Positions 27,333 through 36,336 of a stretch of DNA of 64,000 bases are shown one piece after another. Every line of letters begins with the position of its first letter. Within the stretch, counting starts at the first letter, position 1. This DNA is from a marine actinobacterium MedAcidi-G3 (GTDB lineage Bacteria > Actinomycetota > Acidimicrobiia > Acidimicrobiales > Poriferisodalaceae): the NCBI GenBank assembly GCA_000817105.1, contig JUEP01000006.1, positions 1 through 64,000 of the forward strand. Reading direction: 5' to 3'. A program made the position numbers and the translations under genes. Under the pieces are notes generated by a model that saw only the letters and a program-made list of their open reading frames with translations, had not been told where the DNA came from and searched no databases.

Positions 27333-30279
27333 CTCGAACTGGGGACTGAGTAAGCATTTTTTGAGCCTTTGAGATATATCCAGCAGCGGCTTCTACCCAT
27401 CGCTGATATCCAGCTAAATCACCTGCGCGCAACGCGGCGTCAGCTCGATCAAACGCTTCTCGCGACAGGGCCAACAACTCTTCTACCGAACTTTCATCAG
27501 AGTCGCTGCCTATATCAGAATCGCTGTCTTCATCAGGTTCAGTCGTGTCAGAAGAATCCTCTTCGCCTGACCCTGTGTCATCGAGACCGGGCAGAGCAGC
27601 TCCTGACTGGAGATCGATATTGAGTCCAGGGACCGCACTGGCTAACGCTGCTTCGAAGCTGTCTGCAATGACGACTTCTGGGCCCACACCGACAATGACT
27701 AATTGCAGTTCAGGGACCGCAGTGGTTCCGGTGGCTTCTATATAGAGCGGTCGAACATATAGCAGTGAATTCTCAACCGGAATCAACAACAGGTTGCCTG
27801 GCACCACAGTCGATCCGTTCTGGTTCAAAAGAGTTACTCGTTCTGAGATCTCTTCTTCTGTCTGAATATTCGAGTTAAACAGAGCTGGTCCATCCACCGG
27901 AGTTGAAGCACGAATCTCGTAAACTTCTATCTCGCCATACCGTTCCGGGTCATTGTGGACGACCATGAACCCTTCCAGGTTCTTACGTGAGTCATCATCC
28001 GAGAATGGAACGAAAGGCCTGAAGATAACGAATGATTCATCATCATCTCCTGGTAGCCGCATCAATAAATACTGCGGGGCGATCCGTACCTCCGCACTAC
28101 TGATGATGTTGCCCGATGCATCTATGACTGATTCGACGGCTGTTTGTCCGATCGAATTTCCTGGGTCTTGCGCAACACTCCAAGCTCCTGCCGCATCATA
28201 GAACTCCGATGCTTCAGTGATCCGATAACGCCCCCACATATCAGTTTGCATTCGGAACAGATCTTCTGGGTACCGAAAGTGTTCTACAAGTTCATTTGGA
28301 GGTGGTTCGTCAGTAAACAAATTAGGGAATTGTTTGCGATAGGACTGCGCAATGGGGTCTTCCTCATCGATGATGTAGAAGTTGGGGGTTCCGTCATAAG
28401 CGTCTATAACCACTTTTACCGAATTTCGAACATAATTTGCTTCGGTGCGCAGGTCACCTGACCTGACAGCGCGAGGATTAACTCGTTGCGCATATGGAAA
28501 CATCTCGGTAGAGGTATATGCGTCGAGAATCCACATCACTTTGCCATCAATAATCGCTGGATATGGGTCTCGGTCGAACTTCAAGAATGGAGCAAGTGTT
28601 TTCGCTCGATCAACTACATCTCTCTTGTAGAGGATGCGGCTTTCGGAACCAAGTTCACCAGAGACAACTAAGTTTGGCTCTGCAAATTTTAGAGCAAAAG
28701 CAAGTTTTCTCGGAAGTGAATCAATATCTACTCCGTCAGCTCCGTTGTAGCGAGTTACTTCAGTTTTGTCATCATTGTCTTGGAAGTCGACCTCGTCACG
28801 AGCTGCACCAACGATGGCGTATCCATCCAGGCCCTCACCTATATAGAGGCCTGGCATATCAACATCTAAAGACTCAGCACCCGGATTTGCAGTTACCGGT
28901 ATGTCAGCGAGCGCGTAGTCGGGCCGACCATTCGCATCGATAGCGTTCGCAGGCGCTGCGGCAATCCCATATCCGTGGGTAAAAGCTATATGTTCAGATT
29001 CCCATGAGTTGTTGGGTAAGTCCGTTTGTTTCAACTCTCTTGCGGCTAAAACAACCTGAGTTGTTCGTCCATCGATTTCGTATCGATCGACATCTATGTC
29101 GCGAAAGTCATAAAAGCTCTTAATACCCTGAGTTTGTTGGAAGGTATCTCGCATGACCGCCGGGTCTAAGAGCCGCACGTTACGAACGGTTGCAAGATTC
29201 TCTTCTATTTCACTTGCGGTGAGAGTGGGTACGTAATCGAAGTTGCGGGGCATCACCTTGTCGAGACCCATAGCTATGCGGGTCATCTCGATATTACGTT
29301 CGATGTAAGGCGCTTCTTTTGTTGATTCTGATGGCTCCACTTGAAAGCGTTGGACCAATGCGGGGTAGATCGTGCCAGCGAGGCTGGCGACCAATGCCCA
29401 AAGGCCAACGGCGATAATGGGGTAAGTAAACCCTCGACGCCATATGTTAAAGATAAGCAACCCGAAGCAAAAGACGCTAACGATCATGAGTAGCTGAAGC
29501 GCCGGCAATTGTGCTTTTACGTCGGTGTAGGTAGCTCCTGTGACAAAGCCTCGTTCCGAAAGCGTTAGTTCATACCGGTCCAAGTAGTAACCAGCCCCTT
29601 TTACCAACGCCAGCAGCCCAAGAAGAAGCGACAAGTGCGCTTTCACTTGTGGGGTAACTCGAGATCCGGCTTGACCTTGCAGACGAATACCGCCGTTGAG
29701 GTAATGCTGGATAGTTGTGACGACAAAAATCACAATTATCGCGGCAAACGCCCAACTGACGACGAATGTCAAGAACGGAAGCTGGAAAACGTAAAAGCCG
29801 ACGTCAATACCGAACTGTTGGTCAACGATTCCAAAATCGACTCGGTTGGTAAAGAACAACCAACTTTGCCACTGAGAAGAGACTCCTGCGCCAACGAGGA
29901 GGGCGAACAAGAGTGAGATAGAACTCCTAATGAGGACAGTTCGGGAGGAAGTAAATTGTTGCCATCTCCGAGAAAGTTCGTCTTCTGGCCCAGGTGGTCG
30001 GACCTTTGGCGCAAGACGATCTGCTATGTACAAGTTCATCCAGAGCAATACGAAAAATGTTGCAGTGAACAAAAGACCAAGGCCGATCTTTGCCCAAAGC
30101 ACCGAAGTCCATACTGATGACAACGAAAGGCTGTCGAACCATAGATATTCGGTCCAGAAGCCGGCAAGGCCTCTGATCGAGGTGAAGAACAGAAAAATGG
30201 CTAGGCCTCCGAAGCCGAGTAGCACTCGCCCTCGGCTGGTTCGGCGTCGGCGTGATTTCATTTGCTCAGGAGGTTGCAT
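27313..30279 (-). CDS. UPF0182 family integral membrane protein
   Basis: A 988-residue protein. The N-terminal third (about 15-310) has around seven membrane helices. A large extracellular region follows, with motifs such as PYIERNIEMTRIAMGLD and LVEHFRYPEDLFRMQTDMWGRY, and the tail (about 885-940) is strongly acidic and Asp/Ser-rich. These features are those of the actinobacterial/cyanobacterial UPF0182 family (for example Rv3193c), function unknown. The gene is next to a YlbL-type protease gene, as in mycobacteria. Confidence 0.93.
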   Translation of the reverse strand: MQPPEQMKSRRRRTSRGRVLLGFGGLAIFLFFTSIRGLAGFWTEYLWFDSLSLSSVWTSVLWAKIGLGLLFTATFFVLLWMNLYIADRLAPKVRPPGPEDELSRRWQQFTSSRTVLIRSSISLLFALLVGAGVSSQWQSWLFFTNRVDFGIVDQQFGIDVGFYVFQLPFLTFVVSWAFAAIIVIFVVTTIQHYLNGGIRLQGQAGSRVTPQVKAHLSLLLGLLALVKGAGYYLDRYELTLSERGFVTGATYTDVKAQLPALQLLMIVSVFCFGLLIFNIWRRGFTYPIIAVGLWALVASLAGTIYPALVQRFQVEPSESTKEAPYIERNIEMTRIAMGLDKVMPRNFDYVPTLTASEIEENLATVRNVRLLDPAVMRDTFQQTQGIKSFYDFRDIDVDRYEIDGRTTQVVLAARELKQTDLPNNSWESEHIAFTHGYGIAAAPANAIDANGRPDYALADIPVTANPGAESLDVDMPGLYIGEGLDGYAIVGAARDEVDFQDNDDKTEVTRYNGADGVDIDSLPRKLAFALKFAEPNLVVSGELGSESRILYKRDVVDRAKTLAPFLKFDRDPYPAIIDGKVMWILDAYTSTEMFPYAQRVNPRAVRSGDLRTEANYVRNSVKVVIDAYDGTPNFYIIDEEDPIAQSYRKQFPNLFTDEPPPNELVEHFRYPEDLFRMQTDMWGRYRITEASEFYDAAGAWSVAQDPGNSIGQTAVESVIDASGNIISSAEVRIAPQYLLMRLPGDDDESFVIFRPFVPFSDDDSRKNLEGFMVVHNDPERYGEIEVYEIRASTPVDGPALFNSNIQTEEEISERVTLLNQNGSTVVPGNLLLIPVENSLLYVRPLYIEATGTTAVPELQLVIVGVGPEVVIADSFEAALASAVPGLNIDLQSGAALPGLDDTGSGEEDSSDTTEPDEDSDSDIGSDSDESSVEELLALSREAFDRADAALRAGDLAGYQRWVEAAAGYISKAQKMLTQSPVRDDADAA

Positions 30280-30291
30280 ATACCTGGAATC

Positions 30292-31515
30292 TTACTGGCG
30301 TTCGGGCACGACCAGGCTTCGACATCCGGGACCGACTGGCGGAAGCAGATGGCCTGATGGGAACTCTTCACCTTTTGCGCGGCCTGAGGCCAATCCATTG
30401 GTGTGGCAAGCGTCGCCGCAGCAACCATCGGCCGGTAGTTCCCACGTTATTTGGGCATCCTGCGGGATTGCCACATACAGCCCTAGGGCAAAGGCTTCCG
30501 CAATGGCGTCGGTGGCAATCAGGTCCACCGCAGATTTTTTCCACGCCCGGTATACAGCTCGAAGTCGAACCTCGAGAGCAACATCATCATCTAAATGGGC
30601 CTCAAGTCGATCACGTAACCAATCCCCCATGGTTTTAGCAACTTTGCTCGGTATACCGTCAACATTGATTTGTATTCCACCCGCCCCAAATTTTGCTGCA
30701 GCAGCCACGAAAGGGGTGAAACCTTCGACCAGCTCATCATCCATTGTTTTGGGGACCAAGCGTGACATCTCGTAGGTATTTGATGAAGAAGCTCTTAGCT
30801 CCGGCAGAAGGCTCTCAAGTCGGATTGCAAGGTTTCTTTTCAGTTGTCCGACGGCGGAGCGGGAAAGCTCGGTCACTGTGCTTCGAAGGCGGTCATGATG
30901 ATCAAGGATTGTTTCTGCTTCGCCATGTAGCGAGTCATAAGGAGATGGCGCAGAGATGGGGATTTCACCCGTGCGGATGAGGACTTCTTTCGCCCATTCG
31001 ACATCATCAAGTTGAGGTGGGCCGAGGCGAGCGAACAGTTCGTCGATGACGGCCCTTCTCGGAGCGGGAGCGGCGCTGGGGAACGGCACAATCTCGTGTG
31101 CTCCCGTTCGATCATCTCCTCCATATAGGTCCGTGGAGGTTTCAGGATCGAATTCGTCCAAAGAGTCTTGGCGTTGAATAGTGAGGCGGTGGGATTGCAA
31201 GTCGATAACCGTCCCCGGACCTACTGAAGTTGTCGGCGGGTCTTGATCCTCTTCGGTCGATTGGGGTGAACTGGCAACTACTTTCTGGGCTGCTCGCTCC
31301 TCAGCAAGTTCCCTTTTCAGTCGATGTAATTCGCTTCCAACATCTCCTAGGAAGGATCTGACCTCTTCGATGGAGTAGCCGCGAAAAACGTGAGCGAATT
31401 CAGCGTGCGCTACCGCATCTGGATCAATTCCAAACGCCCCTTCGGCGTACTGAACCATGCTGTTCGAGAGTACCGATCGATCTAAGCTGTGCGCGGATGG
31501 TCGGTCGGAGCCCAA
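30292..31515 (-). CDS. DivIVA-domain-containing protein
   Basis: A 407-residue cytosolic protein. A DivIVA-like N-terminal motif (AEFAHVFRGYSIEEVRSFLGDVGSEL, quoted in part: FRGYSIEEVRSFL) runs into a short coiled coil, as in proteins targeted to curved membrane. ATG at 31458 (MVQYAEG) would also fit the usual DivIVA start. After a low-complexity stretch comes a helical domain (about 195-330) and a C-terminal part ending HTNGLASGRAKGEEFPSG with Cys and His residues. Function unknown; it lies between YlbL and UPF0182 genes and is likely in their operon. Confidence 0.75.
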   Translation of the reverse strand: MGSDRPSAHSLDRSVLSNSMVQYAEGAFGIDPDAVAHAEFAHVFRGYSIEEVRSFLGDVGSELHRLKRELAEERAAQKVVASSPQSTEEDQDPPTTSVGPGTVIDLQSHRLTIQRQDSLDEFDPETSTDLYGGDDRTGAHEIVPFPSAAPAPRRAVIDELFARLGPPQLDDVEWAKEVLIRTGEIPISAPSPYDSLHGEAETILDHHDRLRSTVTELSRSAVGQLKRNLAIRLESLLPELRASSSNTYEMSRLVPKTMDDELVEGFTPFVAAAAKFGAGGIQINVDGIPSKVAKTMGDWLRDRLEAHLDDDVALEVRLRAVYRAWKKSAVDLIATDAIAEAFALGLYVAIPQDAQITWELPADGCCGDACHTNGLASGRAKGEEFPSGHLLPPVGPGCRSLVVPERQ

Positions 31516-31520
31516 TTTTT

Positions 31521-32615
31521 TTACTGACCAACAAACTCGATTCCCGTTAGGTCTCCACCTATAGAGCGAAGTTCGGATAATGCCTGGTCGAGTGTCTCGA
31601 CACCAATAACTTCAATCATGTCGCCGAGCACGGCTTTTGCCTCATCCACCTGCGCGGCGGGGACGAAAAATATATCTGCCCCATTTCGCATCACAGCATG
31701 GCTTTTCTGCTCAACACCACCAACTGCACCAATATTTCCCAATGGGTCGACGGTACCGGTCGCTACTACTGTCAAACCTCCAAGGAGCTCTCCGGGAAGC
31801 ATTCGCTCCAACAGGGCCAAAGTCAGGCTGAGCCCAGCCGAAGGTCCTCCTACGCGTTCAACTTGGAAATCAATGGTGAAAGGTAATTCGTCCATTTCGA
31901 CATAGGTGCTGATTGAAACTCCTAGAAATGCATTTCCATTTCGCTCTGAAAGTGTCACTGTCTCTTCGCGAGTCGTTCCGTCTATCTGAAGAACGGAAAA
32001 CGAAAAACTATCGCCTGGTGATTTGTTGCGCACCAGTTCGCCTAAATCACGCGACGTCTTTATCTCAATGTTTTCTGCCTGGATAATGACATCACCGCGA
32101 TCCACGGTTCGAAAAGCTGGAGTGTCTGGGACTATCTGTATTACTAACGCTCCTGCTTCTGAGATCACGTCGTAGCCGATTCGTTCTAGGGCTACCCGGG
32201 CAGCGATATCGAGGCTTCGTGCCATTTGTTCCTGGCCAAGGGTGCGGTTTTGTTCAACGGTCCTGTCGCCTAAAATTTCGTGTCGCTCTGAAATTTTTAT
32301 TGAGTCGTCGAGCCAGCCTCCAACCAGTTCAAGTATCGAAGGTTGAAGATTAGATTTCACGGTGACCATCTCAATTTGGCCTTCAGCGTTGAAGCTGTTT
32401 GCGGGATCTACTTGCAACATCGGACCGATTTCTCTCGTTGCTCCAGGGCTTGTCAAAACTTTCGATGTAACAGAGATGCGGTCAAGCGCTATAACTATTA
32501 GCAACCCTGCAGTCAAAACGGCTGCAATGACCACAGCCCAAACAGGAGCTCGACGGTTAATCAATGCTGGGTCCCGCAGAGGAGAACTATTCTCATTGAT
32601 GGTCGACTCGGACAT
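31521..32615 (-). CDS. YlbL-type PDZ / Lon-like S16 serine protease, membrane anchored
   Basis: 364 residues: one N-terminal membrane anchor (about 27-48), a PDZ domain in the middle (VIQIVPDTPAFRTVDRGDVIIQ region) and a C-terminal Lon-type protease domain. The catalytic Ser lies in GGPSAGLSL (about residue 254) and the partner Lys is in VEQKSHAV (about 299), the Ser-Lys dyad of family S16. It probably degrades or processes exported proteins. It is first of the minus-strand block ending with PIG-L. Confidence 0.92.
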   Translation of the reverse strand: MSESTINENSSPLRDPALINRRAPVWAVVIAAVLTAGLLIVIALDRISVTSKVLTSPGATREIGPMLQVDPANSFNAEGQIEMVTVKSNLQPSILELVGGWLDDSIKISERHEILGDRTVEQNRTLGQEQMARSLDIAARVALERIGYDVISEAGALVIQIVPDTPAFRTVDRGDVIIQAENIEIKTSRDLGELVRNKSPGDSFSFSVLQIDGTTREETVTLSERNGNAFLGVSISTYVEMDELPFTIDFQVERVGGPSAGLSLTLALLERMLPGELLGGLTVVATGTVDPLGNIGAVGGVEQKSHAVMRNGADIFFVPAAQVDEAKAVLGDMIEVIGVETLDQALSELRSIGGDLTGIEFVGQ

Positions 32616-32663
32616 TGGTTATAAGCGTGCCACGATGTACCCGTGTAACGGCACGCGGCTTGG

Positions 32664-32975
32664 ATGAATTTAATGAACGATATGCAACCTGACCCAAAAT
32701 TGACGGCACCTGTGGAGGCAGTCCCGCTCTCAGATTCATTACCCGAAAGTTTCGTTGATCTTGATCAGGCCTTAGCTTCGCCACGCTCGTCTAATTTGAA
32801 TGATCCGCGCCGGATTTTGCCTTCTCAGGAATATAAACCGGCCTCTGTATGGAAAAAGTTTGTCGCCCTTTTAGGCCTGGGTGCCTTCTCTATTTTAGGC
32901 GGTTTAGTAATTACGTTGATTGTTGGACTCTTAGCAATCGCAGCAGCGTTGATTTTGCAGACAGCGATTAGTTGA
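32664..32975 (+). CDS. small hypothetical membrane protein
   Basis: A 103-residue unrecognised protein. The first 65 residues are hydrophilic and Pro-rich; residues about 68-100 are a long hydrophobic stretch (LLGLGAFSILGGLVITLIVGLLAIAAALIL in parts), one or two helices, making it a tail-anchored type protein. It is divergent from the YlbL-type protease gene with 48 nt between starts. Codon pattern and a clean start support a real gene. Confidence 0.65.
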   Translation: MNLMNDMQPDPKLTAPVEAVPLSDSLPESFVDLDQALASPRSSNLNDPRRILPSQEYKPASVWKKFVALLGLGAFSILGGLVITLIVGLLAIAAALILQTAIS

Positions 32976-33310
32976 GCAAGAACAATCTGGGGTTGTAGCG
33001 CTGAGATGCTGCAGTAGCTGATCATCTCGGGGATGAAGATAAATCTTAAGCCTTTGTGAGTGCGGCTGATGTTGCTATTCGATGCGCAGCCCTAGGAGCT
33101 TTCGAAGCTGGGTCCGTGAGGGTCGAAAAGCAGTTTGGATTGTCCTTTAGCGGTTATCGGTGACAGAACGCAGATCCGGCGGCTCGCTTTTCTGGCTCTT
33201 CTCATTTTGATGAGCCGTAAACACACGTAGCTCGTAGCACTGCGTTAACTCACCGAGAACAACAAATTCATGCTGCCACAGGACATCTTTTCGATGTCAT
33301 ATGGGACTTT
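32976..33310. other. 335-bp gap between convergent genes
   Basis: Both flanking genes end here. The only structure seen is a weak GGCTC...GAGCC hairpin at 33194-33216 with no U-tract, and a 36-codon GTG frame near 33057 without a ribosome site. No RNA gene, repeat or promoter could be supported. Confidence 0.5.
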
Positions 33311-34558
33311 CTAGTCAGCTATTTCAGTTGCAAGTGCCAACACGTTTTGGGAACGCAGTGTTTGCTCGAGCTTCCACCCTCGCTCGTCTGAGCCGTCGTC
33401 ATCGTTTACTTTGACTCGAACATTCATGGTCCTCGGGAGCGGCGGTTCTTCGAGCGACATATCTATTTCTTCGGCTAAGCCAAACATTTGAATACGAGTG
33501 TGTGTTTGACCAGCGTCAAATAAAGATGCACGTCTAAGGTCACCACGTTGTACGGCTCTTTCCAAGAGTTGGTGTAGTCGTATTTGGGAGACATAGCCAT
33601 CACGCGTTCTTGTGTCGGCCTTGGCATCTGGAGCATGGCGCAGCATCGCTGCTAAAAATGGTCGCATCCCGGTTGCTGAGTCAACATCCCAAGATGGGCC
33701 CGAGTCGATGTAGGAGAATTTGAGATCGCTTCGCTCAATTACCGGGTCGGTTAAGCCGGCGAGACGGTAAACAATTCGGTTAGCTGGCAGTGAACTGATC
33801 AGTTTTTCTTGAAATTCTTCTGACACTTCGGCGAGAACGTGTTCGCAAGCAGCAGCTGATACCGCGGAGGTGAGGTCTTCTTCTATTCCAATGAGAGTGA
33901 CGAATTCTGCCGCAGCAATCAAAGCTGCTTGAGGTGTGGACCTTCTAAGCCCCACGCCGAGTGGTGAGCCATCAGTGATAACGCACCATTTGGACAAGGG
34001 GGCGTTTTCGAAAAGCGCTAGGACCACAGCTTCGATTGGGGGGCTGTGGGTTAAAAACCTGGTATCGGATTCCCAGTCCAATGTTGATGTAGGTACTACA
34101 CCAAGCACTTTGCCTTCAACAAGAAAAGGGTGAACGGCTCCAAGTGCGGTCTCATTTATAAATGCTAAGGAAAGGACCTTGTCTAGTAATTCGGGCGCAG
34201 ACTCTTCCGCCAGTCCGGGGTTACCGCTGTGATCGATGACGTTTAGTTCGACGGCGTATCTCCCACCTATTCCTCCTAGCGCGTTGACGTCTGACCAATA
34301 AGCGGAAACTCCCGTCAACCGTGCTCGGTCTAGTGACGCGCCTTGCCCAGTCAAATTTGCGATAACTCCGAGCCTGATGATGTCTCCATCAAAGCCAACT
34401 GATCGTTCAACCGACAGCGGTTGTTGATCTTCGATATCGGAGAGATTCTCGCCTTGATCTGAACAGCTAAACGCTAATAAACACAAGACAATAAGAGACA
34501 TCAGCCGATATTTCGGTGGCGTACTCAAAGCCACGCGACAGTTATCAACGGTTGCCAT
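33311..34558 (-). CDS. periplasmic-binding-protein-like lipoprotein (amide/branched-chain type)
   Basis: 415 residues if started at ATG 34558; the frame is open to ATG 34603, inside mreB. The N-terminus RLMSLIVLCLLAFSC is a lipoprotein signal with its Cys before SDQGENLSD. The mature part begins IRLGVIANLTGQGASLDRAR, the opening of type-1 Peripla_BP_6 folds that bind amino acids and amides. No permease or ATPase is nearby, so it is an orphan binding protein or sensor-like lipoprotein. It overlaps the end of mreB by 14 nt. Confidence 0.7.
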   Translation of the reverse strand: MATVDNCRVALSTPPKYRLMSLIVLCLLAFSCSDQGENLSDIEDQQPLSVERSVGFDGDIIRLGVIANLTGQGASLDRARLTGVSAYWSDVNALGGIGGRYAVELNVIDHSGNPGLAEESAPELLDKVLSLAFINETALGAVHPFLVEGKVLGVVPTSTLDWESDTRFLTHSPPIEAVVLALFENAPLSKWCVITDGSPLGVGLRRSTPQAALIAAAEFVTLIGIEEDLTSAVSAAACEHVLAEVSEEFQEKLISSLPANRIVYRLAGLTDPVIERSDLKFSYIDSGPSWDVDSATGMRPFLAAMLRHAPDAKADTRTRDGYVSQIRLHQLLERAVQRGDLRRASLFDAGQTHTRIQMFGLAEEIDMSLEEPPLPRTMNVRVKVNDDDGSDERGWKLEQTLRSQNVLALATEIAD

Positions 34559-35570
34559 AAGTATTGAAGGTTGCCGAGAGTGATTCGAAATCATCAAGCG
34601 CACGACCTGCGCCCAGAACTACAGCTTCCATTGGCGTTCGCACAGTTCGTACGGGCACGCGGGCATCATTTTCTATTCGTTGAGCAAGCCCTTTTAACAA
34701 ACCTCCGCCTCCAACTAGATGGACGCCGTGAACCAATAAATCCTGAGAGAGCTCTGGTGGTGCCTGGCTGAGACAATCAACAACCGAGTCGACTACTGCT
34801 TGCACCGGCTCATCGAGCGCCGAACGGACTTGATCGGGGGTCAATATGAATGTGCGCGGCAACCCAGTGGTGAGATCTCGTCCCTTTACTTCAGCATCAA
34901 ATTCATCGTCGACTGCCCACGCCGATCCTATTTGAACTTTAATTTCTTCAGCTGTTCGTTCGCCGATAGCGACACCATGAACACGTCTGGCGTGGCTCTG
35001 TAACGCTGAGTCGAAATCGAACGAGCCGACCCTTATAGCTTTCAGCGAAACGATCCCTCCCATCGAGACCATCGCAGTTTCTGCAGTTCCGCCACCCACG
35101 TCGATAACCATATTTCCTATCGGCTCGTGAATCGGCAAACCAGACCCAATCGCAGCAGCCATTGGTTGGTCAATGAGGCGAACGTCACTAGCTCCCGCTC
35201 GGCGCGCAGCATCGGTCACTGCCCGTCGTTCAACTGGGGTGATGACTGAAGGAACACATACCACGACCCGGGTCTTTCCGAACCGGCCGACACCAACCTG
35301 TTGAAGAATCAACCTGATCATCCGTTGTGTCGTATCGAAGTCGGTGATGGCACCTTTTCGTAATGGTCGGATAGCGACGATGTAGGACGGAGTTCTTCCG
35401 ATCATTTGCCATGCTTCACGACCAACCGCCAATACGTCGCCGGTGCGTTCATTCATAGCTATTACTGACGGCTCGTTAAGAACGATGCCGCGTCCACGTT
35501 CGTACACCAACGTGTTAGCGGTGCCGAGGTCGATCGCTAGGTCACGTGCCAGCGGAATTCCCTCCCTCAC
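34545..35570 (-). CDS. mreB: MreB/Mbl-like actin homologue
   Basis: A 341-residue bacterial actin. It has the phosphate-1 loop DLGTANTLVY at the start, phosphate-2 DVGGGTAETAMVS, and the adenosine loop HLVGGGGLLKGLAQRIE, all in the usual MreB spacing. MreB polymers guide cell-wall synthesis in rods. mreC and mreD are not beside it; the upstream neighbour is a small membrane protein gene overlapped by 29 nt and the downstream gene encodes a lipoprotein. GTG start. Confidence 0.92.
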   Translation of the reverse strand: MREGIPLARDLAIDLGTANTLVYERGRGIVLNEPSVIAMNERTGDVLAVGREAWQMIGRTPSYIVAIRPLRKGAITDFDTTQRMIRLILQQVGVGRFGKTRVVVCVPSVITPVERRAVTDAARRAGASDVRLIDQPMAAAIGSGLPIHEPIGNMVIDVGGGTAETAMVSMGGIVSLKAIRVGSFDFDSALQSHARRVHGVAIGERTAEEIKVQIGSAWAVDDEFDAEVKGRDLTTGLPRTFILTPDQVRSALDEPVQAVVDSVVDCLSQAPPELSQDLLVHGVHLVGGGGLLKGLAQRIENDARVPVRTVRTPMEAVVLGAGRALDDFESLSATFNTYGNR

Positions 35571-35757
35571 CGGTTAAGGAGTCGTCGCCTGTTGGTCCAA
35601 TCACTTGATCTTTATCGGGCGCTAACGCGTCGAGTCGTTTTTGAAATGCGTTAATACTCGAATCCCATGGTGTCCGTTTTCGACTTCCAATCATAAGAAA
35701 CAGTGAACCAACAAGAGTGATGGCTACCGCTAAGCCGAGAAAAGCGATTGGCGTCAC
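35542..35757 (-). CDS. small single-helix membrane protein
   Basis: About 71 residues from GTG 35757, which overlaps the moaE stop (GTGA). A TTG at 35841 would extend it into moaE and add an Arg-rich segment, less likely. One N-terminal membrane helix (about 2-24, FLGLAVAITLVGSLFLMIG) is followed by a basic patch and a soluble tail. Not recognised. It is translationally tied to both moaE and mreB. Confidence 0.6.
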   Translation of the reverse strand: MTPIAFLGLAVAITLVGSLFLMIGSRKRTPWDSSINAFQKRLDALAPDKDQVIGPTGDDSLTGEGGNSAGT

Positions 35758-36245
35758 AATGATCTTTCTGGATTTTGTTCGGTCGACGGGACGTCTCGGA
35801 TGTCTTGGGCTGCCAGGCCCCAATCTTCGCCGTCTCTCCAAACTTCTCTTTTCCAGATTGGAACGGTCGCTTTTAAGGTATCGATACCGAATCTGGCAGC
35901 TTCGAATGCTTCCGGACGGTGCGGTGATGACACAGCTACCACCACTGAGCTTTCACCGATTTCGAGGGGGCCAGTTCGATGGGCTATTACAACCTTCAAA
36001 ATATCGGGCCATAGGTTACGCATTTCCTCAACTATGGCTTCCAAGCGCGGCTCGACATGTTCTTCATAAGCTTCGTATTCGAGCAATGAAACATCGTCTC
36101 TGCCTTCAGCGTGATCACGAGCTGTTCCGGAGAAAAGTACTATTGCGCCTCCTGATCGGTGGACGCACCAGTCATAGATTTCACCGATCTGCAACTCATC
36201 GGGGGTTAGTACAACCCAGGAATCATTACTTTGATGATGGGACAC
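35754..36245 (-). CDS. moaE: molybdopterin synthase catalytic subunit MoaE
   Basis: 163 residues from GTG 36245; the open frame runs further up to 36401, but the family fold starts at WVVLTPDELQIGEIYDWC. Catalytic features are HRTGPLEIGESSVVVAVSSPHR (shown by family as HRxG...) and DTLKATVPIWKRE with the two lysines used to take sulfur onto precursor Z. The gene for the MoaD sulfur carrier partner is not in the window. Divergent from the HtrA gene. Confidence 0.9.
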   Translation of the reverse strand: MSHHQSNDSWVVLTPDELQIGEIYDWCVHRSGGAIVLFSGTARDHAEGRDDVSLLEYEAYEEHVEPRLEAIVEEMRNLWPDILKVVIAHRTGPLEIGESSVVVAVSSPHRPEAFEAARFGIDTLKATVPIWKREVWRDGEDWGLAAQDIRDVPSTEQNPERSL

Positions 36246-36336
36246 ATTGCTTATGGTACGCCGACGAAGGGGCACCTCCCTATCGCTTGGCCAGGCCGCG
36301 GGTAAGAATAGTGATTCGCTATGTACGTTTTGGGGT

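Noticed and set aside
33057-33167. 36-codon GTG frame in the gap
   Set aside because: No ribosome site and no recognisable features.
33194-33216. GGCTC...GAGCC hairpin as terminator between convergent genes
   Set aside because: Stem is only 5 bp, competing pairings exist and no U-tract follows.
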